Shown here: positions 14,201 to 29,200 of the stretch, in pieces
How the letters are laid out: each line of letters begins with the position of its first letter
Position numbering within the stretch: position 1 is the stretch's first letter
From: Dicyema japonicum
Lineage: Eukaryota; Dicyemida; Rhombozoa; Dicyemidae
DNA length: 64,000 bases
Assembly: GCA_011109175.1 (NCBI GenBank)
Contig: RDEW01000001.1
Coordinates: forward strand, 1,068,360 to 1,132,359
Direction: 5' to 3'
The notes under the pieces: generated by a model
Seen by the model: the letters and a program-made list of their open reading frames with translations, nothing else
Database searches by the model: none
Told to the model about the DNA's origin: nothing
Translations under genes and position numbers: made by a program

Positions 14201-17200
14201 AGAGGAGATTAGCAAGAAAAATCTGCTGGAACTCGAATTTTTGGAGGACAGCAAGACTTTGGTTGACATAAAAACTGGAATCGATCATCTGTCGCAGATA
14301 TTGTCGGTCCTCTACAAAGTCTGTTCACCTTTTTGACTTTAGGACGTGGAGCTGGAAGAAGGGGAGGAACATGAAGATGAGTATATCAATATGTTCGACA
14401 TTGTGCAGAAAAAAATCAAACTGCTGCACCAAGAACTCAAAAACTACAACTTGGAAGAGTATGAACAAATGGCCACTAGTCACGAGGTAACTATTTCCTC
14501 CAAATTGAAAGACGATGGAGGAGAAAATGCTGGAGGGAAGTGAAGACACTACAAACCTAAAATCTGGACAAGAGGTCATTTATGAAGGTTGAATGAAGAA
14601 TTAACAAAATAGATAATCAGGAAAGTGGAGACGATGAAGGAGTTTTGACGAGGGAGGAGCTTAAAAAACAAGCCAAAATGCTTGTCGAGACGAAATCACT
14701 TAAAAAACGAAAAGGAACGAAAAAACGATAACTAATTAACAGTTATACTAATTTTACTCATATTCTAAAATCGTTATAAGTCCACAGGGAGTGACCCCAT
14801 TTTCCATGTCCTAGGGTCTCCTAATAGTGTGCCCAGAGTAACTAAACTAACTTGTAAAGTCCAAGTTATCATCCTGATACTCACTGGATATCAAAGTAAT
14901 GCTATTTTCCCCCATGATATTGGAGTTGAAAAGGAAAGGAATTTCCTAGGTTCCTCCAAACGGGGTCCCACAGTCGTATGTCGGAGAGACTAGCATTCCA
15001 TACTGCTTTTCTCATCGGGCAATGTGTTAGTTCGTATTTTGGAGATTTCGAAATATAAAATCGAGCTTGAGTTTTTTAGCCACGTGGGATGAATGTAACA
15101 TTCAGATTTGGTAAATAAAGTCTCAAGTCTAAAATTCAATCTCGCTAACAACGACAAAAACGTGCCAATTCAAATATTCTTTGAAAATGTGGATCTCGAA
15201 GAAAACATAGATATCCGAGGAATAATATAATCTGAGGTGCATCACTAACGACAGGGCGGTTTTATTTTTGAGTCGCGGGTGCTCATAGAACACTACTCAG
15301 AGTATTGACACGTGCCATTTGTTGTGCAGCTACGGTTATTATTATGTCACATAACAAGCAAGATATCACCACTGACGCGTTGTAATGATATTTATTATTG
15401 CTATGAACTGCTGTTCTTCCATTCATTCCTTCGCAGTGGTGTAAATGTATGGTCGAATTACTTTGATGTTATCAAATAACTTTATGATAATTTAAATGCT
15501 ATATTGAGATTAATCAAATCGACTTGAAATCTTTCACTTGGCATTGCCACAATAACATCTGGATGACTGTCCAAATCAGAGAGGTCAATCGGTACCAGTA
15601 AATGCAAGACCTATCCATAAGATTCCACATATAATACTTAAGAGGTTCTTGTAGCTTTGAATGTCGTGATATCAAATTATATTTTGTCTTTCCCACCAAT
15701 AAACCTAAACGAGATTAGTGGTATATAATTTATGCTGGTCAGTGTATGAAAACATAAGAGGAAGACATAATATAGGGTTTCCCGATCAATAACGTCACTT
15801 TCTAATAATTAACATTGGATGAGGGTAAACATATTAAAAATAACATCTTAAAACTCACAATGAGGTCGAATTTTCAGTATCATAAAGACCAAGACAAGGA
15901 AGAGCTATTTCAGGATCTTCTACGTATATTCCCGTAGGGGCCATTAGAGCCAGAAATTGCATCAATGATTAATTTTTCTGGAATCCTTAAAAAATCTTTG
16001 TTATGAAGAAGGAATTGAATACCAGATACCTTTGATAATGCCTGTTTTCATCATTTTACGGACAATCTCCACGTTCCATTACCCCTTACTCGCCATTTCT
16101 CAATCCGATTGAGAATTAATTCAGCACGTGGAAAAACTATAAGTTTTCAGAGGGGTGTTGAAAATGAGAAAATTTTAAAAAAGTTTGTTTTTTCCCTTAA
16201 AAATTTAGTGACGGTAATGGTCGGGAAAACCAATAAATTGTTCACTGAGAGAAAAAAACACTAGTGTTTTTCGAAAATAAGCCCATGCCAAAAACAATGC
16301 CAAAAATAATCAAATATAAAAAAAATTTTTAAATCTATTAAATAAATATTTTCAATATAATCGATAATTATTTCCATTTCTTAGGAAATACATATTTATT
16401 CTCTAATTAAGCATATTGCTTTTCAGATTTTTTTCTGCTAAATTGAAACCTGACTGTAGCCTTGACTGCAAAAAATCAAGAGGAACTTCTTTGCCTCTTG
16501 GTGTAATTCCGCAGCATTCCAAACTTTCAAGTATTGACATTGTGTTATTTTATTTATTGAAATTATATTATTTGCAAAACACATTCCCATCTTCCAAAAG
16601 AATCCATATATAATAAAAACTTTTTATAAATTAATTAAATTACTGAATTAAATTAATTTATAAAATTTAGTTCAAAAATAATTCGTCCCAAATTTTTCTG
16701 GAAACCCCGTTATATTATGAACCCGCCTAACCACGACGTATCACTAACCGACTTTAATAAAATTAAATAAAAATATGAAAAATAATGATTTGAATTTCTT
16801 GCTGTTGTGGACATGATGCTTTCTTGTAAAAAGAAAAAAATATGTTTCATTCGACTTATCTACAAAAAGTACTAAAATAAAAAACAAAAGGACCGTAGAG
16901 AATGTGGCCGATGAAGTGGTCAATGCTGACCTTAAAGAACATCTTCTCTCTCTGCAATGTCTAGTTGACAAAGTTCACACCGTGGACCGGAAACAGTGGG
17001 CTGTGGAAGTCGTTGAGTCAGCAAAATCCAGATTCAAGAGGATTCCCCGTGGTGGTTGGTCTCTGATTACGAACCCTTTTAATTTGAGATTCGGGACATC
17101 GAAATCCGTTGCCAATTTTAAATGCCTGCTCTCCACCAAGTTAAAGTGAATCACTTTGTGGCCTTCAGTCGAGGAAAAATAAATGGCAGAAGCTTCAAAT

Positions 17201-20200
17201 TGAAGCTTTATCACTGATATCATATACGCTTAGCAATTGGGAAGAGAAACGAAAAGCAAACTCACTAAACTTAAGCAACAACTTGAGCAAATTCAAACGG
17301 CTCGTGAAATGAACGGGAAGAAGCAATTTGACAAAGAAATACGCAATACATATGCTCATATGGCTTTAAAAGATCAAAAAGGGGAGAAAGCGAGAGGGTT
17401 TCTGCATATGTTTGCGGTCAAATAAAAATTGTTGAGAAGCGCCTTAGAAGTGCCAACTGGTGCCTCGAAAATACATCGTGATCGAAGTACTGCATCAGCT
17501 ACTGCAAGCTATGAAATCAGCAGTGCTTGCAATGGATGGAAAATCATATTGCGATGGTGATTTCACCAAGAAATGCCTTGTAGAACAGCAAAAATTATTT
17601 TTTCCAGAAACGCCCACTTGTTTAAAGATATTTCATTAACCAGACGCACTGCTGCCGAACACATTAATGAAATGTCTTTGAAGTAAAGTCTGAATTGTTA
17701 AAATTTGACTATTTTCCAATTGCGATCGATTAAACAGTCGACTTTGTTGGAATTGCACAATTAGCTATCTTTGTTGGAGCATGTGATTCAGATTTTAATA
17801 TGTCTTTGAAGTAAAGTCTGAATTGTTAAAATTTGACTATTTTCCAATTGCGATCGATTAAACAGTCGACTTTGTTGGAATTGCACAATTAGCTATCTTT
17901 GTTGGAGCATGTGATTCAGATTTTAATAATTATGGAGAATTTATCGAACTGGTCCAATGCAGTACCAGAAAATCTATTTCCCACCACAAAAAAACCATTT
18001 TTAATCCATCTGCTTATCTCCAAGAATGGTCACTAGAAGAGTAGAGTAAATGTCCCTGGATTTAAATCTCTCCTTAAACACCGGTCTTGGGATTTTCGAA
18101 TATTTCTCAATCGCAGTGACAGGAACCAATGTTTTCGGGCATTTAATACAGCTTTTAACAGAATCAAATTTCCCACTTTAAAATTTGTTGAATTACGACA
18201 GATGGGGCTCCTTCTATGGTTGGGAACAAAAAGGGAATTATTACTTTACTTCTAAAAGAAATGGAAAATCTCGGAATTCAGCACACTTTGATCAAAATTC
18301 TCCTTCTATGGTTGGGAACAAAAAGGGAATTATTACTTTACTTCTAAAAGAAATGGAAAATCTCGGAATTCAGCACACTTTGATCAAAATTCATTATATT
18401 ATTCATCAAAAAGAAATAGCTGACAAATCCACATTTAATCGAAAATGTTAAAAAATGGCTTTTATATTTGGAAGCACATTTTTATGTAACAGGTATTCTC
18501 TAAAATGCACAAAATAACTATAATCCATAAAATTACCTCCCTCGTCAGTTAAGTGTACAAGGTATTTCATAGTCTTCTTCCAGGGAATGTCTTGTAACGT
18601 GTTCTCGCGTTTTCAACCATTTCTTAGACTCCAAAGGGTTCAAAGAGGCATTATAAATTATGACGTCATCAGCGTATATCAAGATTTCTGTACACAAGAA
18701 AAATAAGTCTAATTTTTCGGAAAAAANCTCGTCAGTTAAGTGTACAAGGTATTTCATAGTCTTCTTTCAGGGAATGTCTTGTAACGTGTTCTCGCGTTTT
18801 CAACCATTTCTTAGACTCCAAAGGGTTCAAAGAGGCATTATAAATTATGACGTCATCAGCGTATATCAAGATTTCTGTACACAAGAAAAATAAGTCTAAT
18901 TTTTCGGAAAAAATGAAAATAGGCTAGAAATTTTTAAAGGTACAGCAAAACTCCCCTAGCCGCCAAATTTTAGCGAAAATCGCCAAATCATATGGCAAAC
19001 TCCTTCTAACCGCCAGTTTTCTTAATCGCTAACTTTTCAAAAAATAGTCCATTAAATGTAATTCCATCAAGCTAATGTCTCTACCATCAAAGTTCATTCA
19101 ACCGCTTAACAGAGGAATAATCAAATTGGTCAAAACACAGTTTACCATCAGAAAACTTGATGATATAATTTAAAAAATGGAATAGGACAAACCCACATTT
19201 GAGGAATACAAAAATTTGAACATTAAAGCCGCCGTGGAATATTAGAGCTTTGCTTGGAGAGAAATCTGCCCAATCAGAATTTTAAAATGTTTTAATCGTG
19301 CCAAATAGTAAAATAAAAAATTGACCCACAAATAAGAACGCTGCTGAGAATTATAATATTTTTGTTTGAAGGTCCAATTTATTAGATCTCATCACGCAAC
19401 TATTCAATTGGCTACCTCACGAAAATATTTAACCCAGAGGCCTACAGAAGCTGAACGTTGTAGGTGCGCTTGTCCGGCGGACTCCTTTGAATTTGGATGC
19501 TTCTTTGCAACACTCTACCGGCAAATTATCGCGCCGGGTGTGAAGTATGCCTCGGTTGCGACGAGATTCGCGTTATCGGAGATTACGCTTCACAGACTCA
19601 ACTCGATATACCGGAAAACCATACAAATGATGGGCCCTCACATTGGATCAACAATCAATTCCCTATTATCCGTGGAAACGACCCTTAATCGCGGATCGGG
19701 ATTCCTTCGAGTCCATGTCCTTTTCGAAGGTGGGGATTACCAACTTTACTGGTGGGGGTTATTACTATTATGAAAAACACTGGCTGGAGATTCAAGTCAT
19801 GTCTGTGAGGTGCGATGACCATAGAAAAACAGTTTTCCCCACGAGCAGATGACCCATATGAAAACCCACTTCCATCATAGTAAATACAATCTTTGCTTAC
19901 ATACATGTCTAAGAGTTGGGAACCCTTCCAAAGAAGTAGAAGAGGAAGATCATGTTAGAAACCGGCCAGGCTTTGCGTCTCCTCGGACAGGTAGATCACA
20001 TGAAGCCTCTTAGGAATTGAAAAAAAGAGTTGAAAGAATGCATAAATTTTGTCAACACTAACAACTTAGCTGCCTGGACGATTTTATTTTAGATGTTTCC
20101 TCTAAAACATTTCTTCTCTTATAAAAAAAGTAGAAATTTTTGAAATGCTATTCCAGCGACTATCTCATTTTTTAATCTGTAACAGGTGTGTGCATCACTT

Positions 20201-23200
20201 TTTGACTTATCAGCACCACACACTCCAAACAGCTACGAATTCATCATCCTACCACTTCATCTATGTGTAACTTCAAACTATAAGTATTTTTCAGGACAAA
20301 AATAAATTATGAATTTTGAGGTGACAAACCTAATTACAGCGTATACTCATTAATCTAATTCTTAATTCTGATTATATACTACAGAGATGTGCAAAACTAA
20401 TGTATTAGGTGGTATTATAATCATATTTTAATGTAAGTACCTCTTCTTTTTGCTCTGATGATGGAATAAAGCATAACAACACCAATAAAACTGCCAGCCA
20501 TAACTGATCCACCAATAAAAGGAAGCCAACTATCATGAATATTGTAGACAATGCAATCATTCCCTAGCAGATTAATCAAAATCAAACCAATTCCGACAAA
20601 ATCATAAATAGTATCATTCCTAAATAACAACACCAATAAAACTGCCAGCCATAACAGATCCACCAATAAAAGGAAGCCAACTATCATGAATATTGTAGAC
20701 AATGCAATCATTCCCTAGCAGATTAATCAAAATCAAACCAATTCCGACAAAATCATAAATAGTATCATTCCTAAAAAATTGTATCATAAAAAAGCATATT
20801 TTCAGAACAACGTCATTCGTAAATTCTATCATCTTGTTCTTGCAAGTGTAGTAATCATTGGCTTTAATATTTCCAAATGATTCATTACTTGTGTAAGTAA
20901 GTCCGTTATCTAATAAATTATAAATATTAATACATAGTCTCAGCTCAGTGTGATTCACTACATAGGAATCATTCCTTAACATAAAGGAAGTAAAAGTTAA
21001 TTGGAATCCCCCAGATGCCAATATTATGGTGGATTTTGATTTACACAAATAATCACCCGTAACATTAGNTGTAGTAATCATTGGCTTTAATATTCCCAAA
21101 TGATTCATTACTTGTGTAAGCAAGTCCGTTATCTAATAAATTATAAATATTAATACATAGTCTCAGCTCAGTGTGATTCACTACATAGGACTCATTCCTT
21201 AACATAAAGGAAGTAAAAGTTAATTGGAATCCCCCAGATGCCAATATTATGGTGGATTTTGATTTACACAAATAATCACCCGTAACATTAGTTTGCACAT
21301 CAAATTTGTGGTATTTTTTCTATTTTTAACACGTCTTTTACTATTTTATCTTCCAAATATAAGACTTCAATTATTCCACTCACAATGCCCTTCACTGTGT
21401 TTTCTTCTGCCAATATCCACTTTATAAGATTAGTTGGATTTTTGGCTGCTATTTATTCGGACATAGGTACCTTCATGATTAACTATAATGCTTGTAATTG
21501 CTGAAGTATACATCAGAATAAAGTTGAAGGTCATCATAACCTATTTAAATGTTTTATTTCAATTTTTAAATTTATCAAACAATTTATTTGATTTTTATTA
21601 AAATTTAAATAATCTTAAATGAAATTAAATGTGACCGGTTTAGAATGAGATACGGTTGAATACGAGCCGTTAAAAATCGATAGTCAATATACCGACTTAA
21701 AAAGCCAATCAAACAAAATGGCAATCCGATAGATAACAGATAACGCAATAAGAAGAGAAATTCAATAAGAAACAAACCGTACATGTGGTAAAGAAACGAC
21801 TGTGTCAAATGTTAGCATAAACTTGAAGATATGTTCACCTTCTAGTAATTTTTTAAACAAAATAGTGATAAATTTAACGTTAGTTGACCTACCTGGTATA
21901 ACAAAAGTGGCAACCGGAGGACAGAGTGATAACATTGTCGGAATGATCAGAGAAATGGTGTTAAAGTTCATAAAAAGTGAAAACTCGTTAATATTGGCCG
22001 TGAGTCCGGCAAACACAGATTTGGCAAATTCAGATGCCCTTCAAATAGCTAAAGAAGTAGATCCTGAAGGAAGAGAACAATAGGAGTGATAACAAAAATT
22101 GATATGATGGATACTGAGACTAACGCTCGTGAAATATTAAAAAATAGAGTGTTTCCACTTCAAAGAGGTATTATTTTATACGAATTTAAGGATTTGTTGG
22201 GGTTATAAATCGAAGTCAAAAAGAGATCGAACAAAAACTTCCAATAGATAAATCTCTAATTAAAGAGAGTGAATTCTTCAGAAATCACAGTGCTTACAGG
22301 TTGTAACATGCATGTAATCAGACATATGGCTGATCGAATGGGAACGATATTTCTTCAAAAATATTTGAATTTCCCAACTTTACCAACATATTCTACATGT
22401 TTTGCCTTCTCTTGATAAAGCAATATCTACCAACTTTCACTTTGCAACCGCAAGTAAATGAAATAGAATCAAAAGGGGGCAAAATGTCACATAGAGAAAT
22501 AATGACGTTAATTGTATTATTTAATTTTAGAACTATTTCTAAATTTTCAAATATGATGAAAGACTCTTTAATTTCCTCTAGTTCTTCGATAGACACTAAA
22601 ACGCTCTTTGTTGGTGCCGCTATTAACAATCATTTTATAAAAATTTCCCTTCTAGTTTGGAAAATCTTCTCAAAAACTGAAAGAATTGATCTTAATAATA
22701 AAATACGGATTTCAATACAAAATGTCCACGGAGTTAAGTTTATTTGTTTTCTTTTTTAAAGGACTGGCCTTAATAAACCTGATTCTGCTTTTGAGATGAT
22801 TGTTAAGATGGAAATTGAAAAGACTTTTGATGCTACAGTAAGCTGTCTTGATAATGTTTACAGTCTTGTCAACTCTACTGTGGACACTTATCTCAATATG
22901 GTAAACGCTATAATTAACTAACTAAACAAGGAAGACCCATTAACTAAAGAGGAAAGCCAAGATTTGGGGTCGTCTATATCGTGGCACTTTCATGAGACAC
23001 CGTATTGCTCTTCTCCGTAAAAAGCCCCAATTACAATGCGAGTTTCCACAAGCAATGTAATAAATCACCGATTCTTCTCGTTTTTCTTTCGTATTACTCT
23101 CGTAGTTTTTTAGAATATATTCCTCCGATAGTTATCCATCTTATGGTTGTATGTAGTTGAATGCTTGTTAGTTCACAAAGATTTTCTTCATTGATCGTGG

Positions 23201-26200
23201 GTAGTCTTGTATTTAAAGAAGTTTTGTAGTAAATTAAAGTTCCTGTTCCGCACAAGAACCAGTCTTCCACAAAAATATCTAATGAGTCGTATCCATCAAT
23301 TTTAAATGGTCTTTTCTTCAATTTAGTTTCGTTTATAATTAGAACTTCCATCTGTTTAATTATGTCGGACATATATAATATATTTTGCCGTTATTCACAA
23401 ATAATAAACATGTGCTCTATAAAATGTTTATTTTTTATGATAATAATAGGCTTCGTCAAAAATATTATAGAATATCAATTCATAGTGAACATTCTAAATG
23501 GTGATTTTGTACAGAAATCTTCAAAACAAGCGAAATACAAATTAATGAAAAAATCCGAGAAAATTTTGTCATTGATGGTCGAGTATACCTCAAAGACGGA
23601 AAATTTGAAAACCTGATAGACACTAAATCCCTATGCGGCCTTCGGCAACTGTTCTTTAGATAGACATTACATCCCTATGCGGCCTTCGGCAACTGTTTTT
23701 CAGATAGAAACAACGTTCATCAAATAAAGTATGATTTTTCTATTGGAAATGAGGTATTTTCAGTGGATAAATTTAGATACGAGTTTTAAAGGATTATGTG
23801 ACAAATCCATCGCTAAGGTTGAGCAGATTTGAATCTCCATATGAAGAGCTAAGTAAAATTACTCAAATTTTGTCAAACATCCGAATAAAGCTTTATTTAG
23901 TTTTTTTATCACAGATTAAGGAGGATCAGGAAAATTGAAAATAGTCAACATGACTCGAGTCAAGAAAATATAGACTTAAAAAAATACATTCTTTGATTTT
24001 TGATTAGAAACCAATTAGTGTTGATTTGATGATAGGTGACATGTGATTGACAGATGAAATGTAACCAGCAGTGGATGGGTAACCCGTGCGGTACGCGACA
24101 TATTATTTTTTGCTTTAGCAGAGTAAAATAGACAACCTTCATAACAAAAACAAGCGTGAGCAAAAATCTATTACTATTCTATCTGATGCAAGCCGTTAAG
24201 AAAATGATAATTTGTGAGAAATTTAAATTATTAACATTACTAATCATTATAAAGATAGGAATTAATTTATTGATTTTTTTTCATTAAAAAATTATTGATT
24301 TCAAACGGCTTTAACGGTTCCCATTCAAAATGGCCTCCGATTAATTTTTTCAGGTTTTGGATGAGTTCATCAATAAACATCACGAGATATTTTACAATGT
24401 GTTTGACATCTTTAAGTAAAAAGTCATCTTTTTTAAATCTTATAAAAATTGATTTTAAGGGTATTATGGGTAAGTGGAACATTTTACCAAGGTCCTTGAC
24501 ATCTTTAGGTAAAAAAGTCATCTTTTTTAAATCTTATAAAAATTGATTTTAAAGGATATTATGGGTAAGCGGAACATTTTATCAAAATCCTCCAAACCCT
24601 ATGATTTTAAAATACTAATTGACTTGGAATAAAAATTAATAATTTTTATTAAAACTAAATTTAATTAGTTATCTCTTTTAACTTCTTTTATTATAATAAT
24701 GCTTTTGAATAATTTAATTAATTGATTCACTATTCCATGCCGTTTCTCGTTAACCGAAAGGGAAATAGAAGTTTAGAACATGATGGAAATCTGTATCATT
24801 TAAAGTACAAAAAGGACAAAGTACATATTGGAGGTGCTCAGATCGTACTTGTTCTGGATCTGTAAAAATCCTGTGATGAAGTTTGGAGTCTGAAGCAACA
24901 TAATTGTCTTCCAAGGAGTGAATTTGTTAAGAGAGCCTTAATGCAGGAGAACATAGAGCAGAAATCACTCTTTTGTAATATGGGTCCTAGACAGATAATC
25001 AATAATTCTCTGCCAGGACAAAATTTGACTACTATTGCTTTGACAGGGACTCATTCTTCTCTGGAACAACTGATTAATCGAACAAGAAAAAGCATCCAAC
25101 ACGAAAGTGACAATTCAGTTCTTAATATTGAGGAGAATTTAATGTATACCTTACGAGGGCATAGATTCTATCAGTTTACACAGTTTTCGTCAAAATATTG
25201 GTATATTAATGATTAACTTTTCAGATGTTGAGACACTGGTTATTTTTTAATTCTGAAATGACGACACCATTAAAAAATCATAAAATATGGTCTATTGATG
25301 GGACTTTTACTGTCTGCCTTCTTCTTTGGAAGCAGTTATTCACAATATCGGTAATAATTAATCACAATGTAATTCCAATAATATTCTGTTTTTTCTTCAA
25401 AAACTGAAAATGAATATGACACAATGCTTCAAATAATTAAACGTCTCATTCCGGATTTAAAACCAAGAGTTATTGTCTCAGATTTTAAAAAATAAACTCT
25501 TTTCAAAAATCATTTCCAAACGCACGGATAAATTGCCGCATGTTCCATCTATGACAAAATATTAATAAAAATATATTGGAATTAGGAATTTTCAACGACA
25601 TAAATAATAAAGATATAAATCGGTTAAATGTGATTTAAAATTAACAATAAATTTGTAAAACTGTTGAAATGCCTCTCCTTTATTCCTACACATACTGTAA
25701 AGAACACTTTTGATTGGATAGTGTCGAGATCAGATTTTCCTGCGATTCTAAATCCATTATATCAATATTTTTCGATCAATTATATCGGAAATCAAGAAAC
25801 TAGATTAATTTCATTTACCTAAAGATGTCGTTTCGCTAAAATCTCGTGATGTTTATTGATGAACTTATCCAAAACCTGAAAAAATTAATTGGAGGCCATT
25901 TTGAATGGACCTGCTTTAACGGCTCGTATTCAACCGGTCACATTAAATATTTTGGTAACTGTCTTCAACACTACTTGATCATTCATTAATCTAATATATA
26001 AGAAAATATATTACAATGCAACAGGAAAAGACGATGAATGCAGAACAAACGAAAAGACCACAACAGAATAGTTGCTTGTCATCATCCTAGTCTTCATCAC
26101 ATCCAGTGGTTGACAGAGTGAGGTGTGTTGTGGTCGAAAAGTTACCCGGAATCCGTGCTATCAATAATTTTGATGATACAGCTGACGGTCTGCGTGAGAA

Positions 26201-29200
26201 TGGATACACGTAAATAGATCTCGTGGATATTCGGCTGGATGAAATAAAGAAGATTTTTAGTGATTCGGTGGATTCCAACAAGAAGTTGTATGTTTTCCAA
26301 AAAATTACAATAAAAATTCCAAGAAAATAATTGGGCAATAAGTATAGAAAAATCAAATAGTGGAGAATAATCCATATTTTTAAGTTACCGAAATATATAT
26401 ATATATTTATTAAATATTTTGATAACTGTCTTCAACACTACTTGATCATCCATTAATCTAATATATATAAGAAAATATATTACAATGCAACAGGAAAAGA
26501 CGATGAATGCAGAACAAACAAAGGGACCACAACAACGTGTCAAATTACACGCCAAATAAACCACTAATGTATCAGTAGGTTCGCCATATTGTAAAACAAT
26601 TTTTTAAAAACGAATAAAATAAATTAATAATTCTATCTATAATTGAACAGTTTTGCTTCTCACTAAATACAGAGAGATTGTGAAGATCCAGTCAATCGCC
26701 CGATACGTGCTTGTATGAGCTCGAGAAAGGAGCATCGGAAAATGAGGCCCTTCTATAGCGTGCTGGGATCATGTGATTAGTTAGTTTGTGTAAACGTGGT
26801 CTTTGCTGTTATTTTTATTAGAGAAGAAACATCGTGAAATGTTAAGTGCCGTTTCCCATGGCCAAAGTTGAGGAAGATGATACCAGTGCGGTATATAAGA
26901 AAAATTCACTTATGGCTCAAAGTGATTTGCAATAAAAAACAATCTGTTTGGGTATAATCTCAGAATTGAATAAAACTAATGGAACGTTGGTACCTCGCGA
27001 GATGTTAAGATGTTTTTCACTTGAAGAGCGTGTTCAAGCATGTAAAGGAGGGGGCGGGGATTAATCTGTTCTAAGTGCAACCTGACATTTGATGTCTGAG
27101 TCTTGTGGAATGTTCGAAAACAAAGATCATCTTGCTGAGGTTACTAAAGAGAAACTCATCGATTTTCAATTCTAGCAGTACTCGTCAATTATGAGAAAAT
27201 ATACCTCGAGTCGTGTGAGTAAGATTCCATTAAATTTGACTTGACAAGTATAGAGAGGCTATCGCGTCCATGTCCGATCTGCGAATAAAAAGAGGTTTTA
27301 TTAACTACGAGTGGAATTCGGCCGAGAGTTATCTGCAGTCACTAACCTGAGCGAGCGCATCCTCCTTAAGATCCGGTGGTTGGGTCTAGTGTGTCTGTCA
27401 TGAACTTTGCAATAATAAATATAAAATACATGGGACATTCACCTAGGTGCTTTACGAACATATTTGTCTGCCAATATGGTGTGAAGGAGTTGATTAAAAA
27501 GAAGCAAAGAAACCTTGATTAAAAAGATTAACTTGAATGCACTTAATTCAGTCCCTCTCAAGGCAATTGAAAGCCACCATGTTGATGTTAAATTTTCAAC
27601 AACGTGTTAAAACCGTTAATACCTAGCGTAAGGCATTAAAGACAGGATAGAAGATATGCCATCATTGATATTTATTTTTATTTGTTTTTTACACTTATCC
27701 ATTCTACAAAGAATATTACATCTAGTCGAACGTCAAGGTTTATGTTTGTGTCCTGGATCTTTGATTACCTTCCGAAACCGTCGATCCGATCCTCCTCAAT
27801 TCTGCTAATTGGTACTACAGCTTGTCTTCATCCTCGCTTAGACCATCACTCAGTTTCTTGTTTAAGAAGAGCTTAATTCCGGCTCTCCTTGTTTTCTTTA
27901 GGATCATAAGATCTCATTTTTCGGAGATAATAACCATTATTCGCACCCATGCTGTAGACTGGAAAGTTTAACTCCTTTGAAAATGAACAGGAAGATGTCA
28001 CGGCTAACATGTAACTTTCGTGTACAGAGGAGTGACTGAAATGCTCTCTTAACTTCTAATAATTTTATTATCTGGGATAAACTTTAAGAATGATATGGAT
28101 GAACAATCCATTGAAGAAGTTACGAGGATTTACACCAATTAGTTTAGAAAGTATTGTTATGTAGCATCGGATCCAGGTCTTCGGTGAAGATTTCATCTGC
28201 TTCTTATTAACTTTCGCAAATAGCATGTGTTAATTGTGTGGATGTTCAATTCGATGCTAGAAAAGAATTGGCTGTCTTCAGTAGAATTGGGTGACTTTTG
28301 ACATGCATATGGCATTCTCGCCTCATGTTGAAAACGTAATTACGAAACGCGAAATGAAAACTAGTGTTCTACAATGCCTCACAGGCTTATGGAAGATCGA
28401 AAAGTAATTTGTTTTGAGCATTGTATATAAACAATTCATTGAACCATGCATCTCTTATGATGTGGTATATGGTCCCATTCATCTCTTGACGAATGTCTTG
28501 AAGATTGAGGGAAGCCGGAAAGAAGCCTCCAAAATCACAAAACGCAGGATTTCTGGAGAGTTCCAGCCACCATTGCCACTTGAAGCCTTGATACGAATGA
28601 ACCATGGAATGCGCCGTCGTGATGGCGAAGACCCAGTCACTCGATCGATACGTGCTTGTGTATGGTCGAGGGAGGAGCATCGAGCCAAGATGAGGTCCGT
28701 GCTAGAGCGTGCTGTGATTACGTGATTAGTTAGTTTGTGAAGAGTAGGGAATAAGGCATAACGAAAACCTTATAACAAAAAACTAATTAATTTATTGATT
28801 TATTTTTCATTAAAAAATTATTGATTTCTAACGGCCTTTAACGCTACAACGGCTCGTTTAACGGCTTACATCAACCGGTCATTAAATAATTAATAATTGC
28901 GATATGAAGCCTTGATACGAATGAACCACGAACGCGCCGTCGTGACTGCGAAGGTCCAGACACTCGACCGATACATGCTTGTGTGGTGTCGAGGGAGAAG
29001 CATCGGGCTAAGAAGGTCCGTGCTAGAGCGTGCTGGGATCACGTGGTTAGTTAGTTTGTGTAACTGTGGTCTCTGGTGTTATTATCATTATCAGGGAAGA
29101 TAGGTTCAGGTTTTAGCTGAGGAATCATCATTTTTATCATGAAGATATGTCACAAATTGATCCTATATACGACAACCTTCAATCCACTGTGGAATGTTTT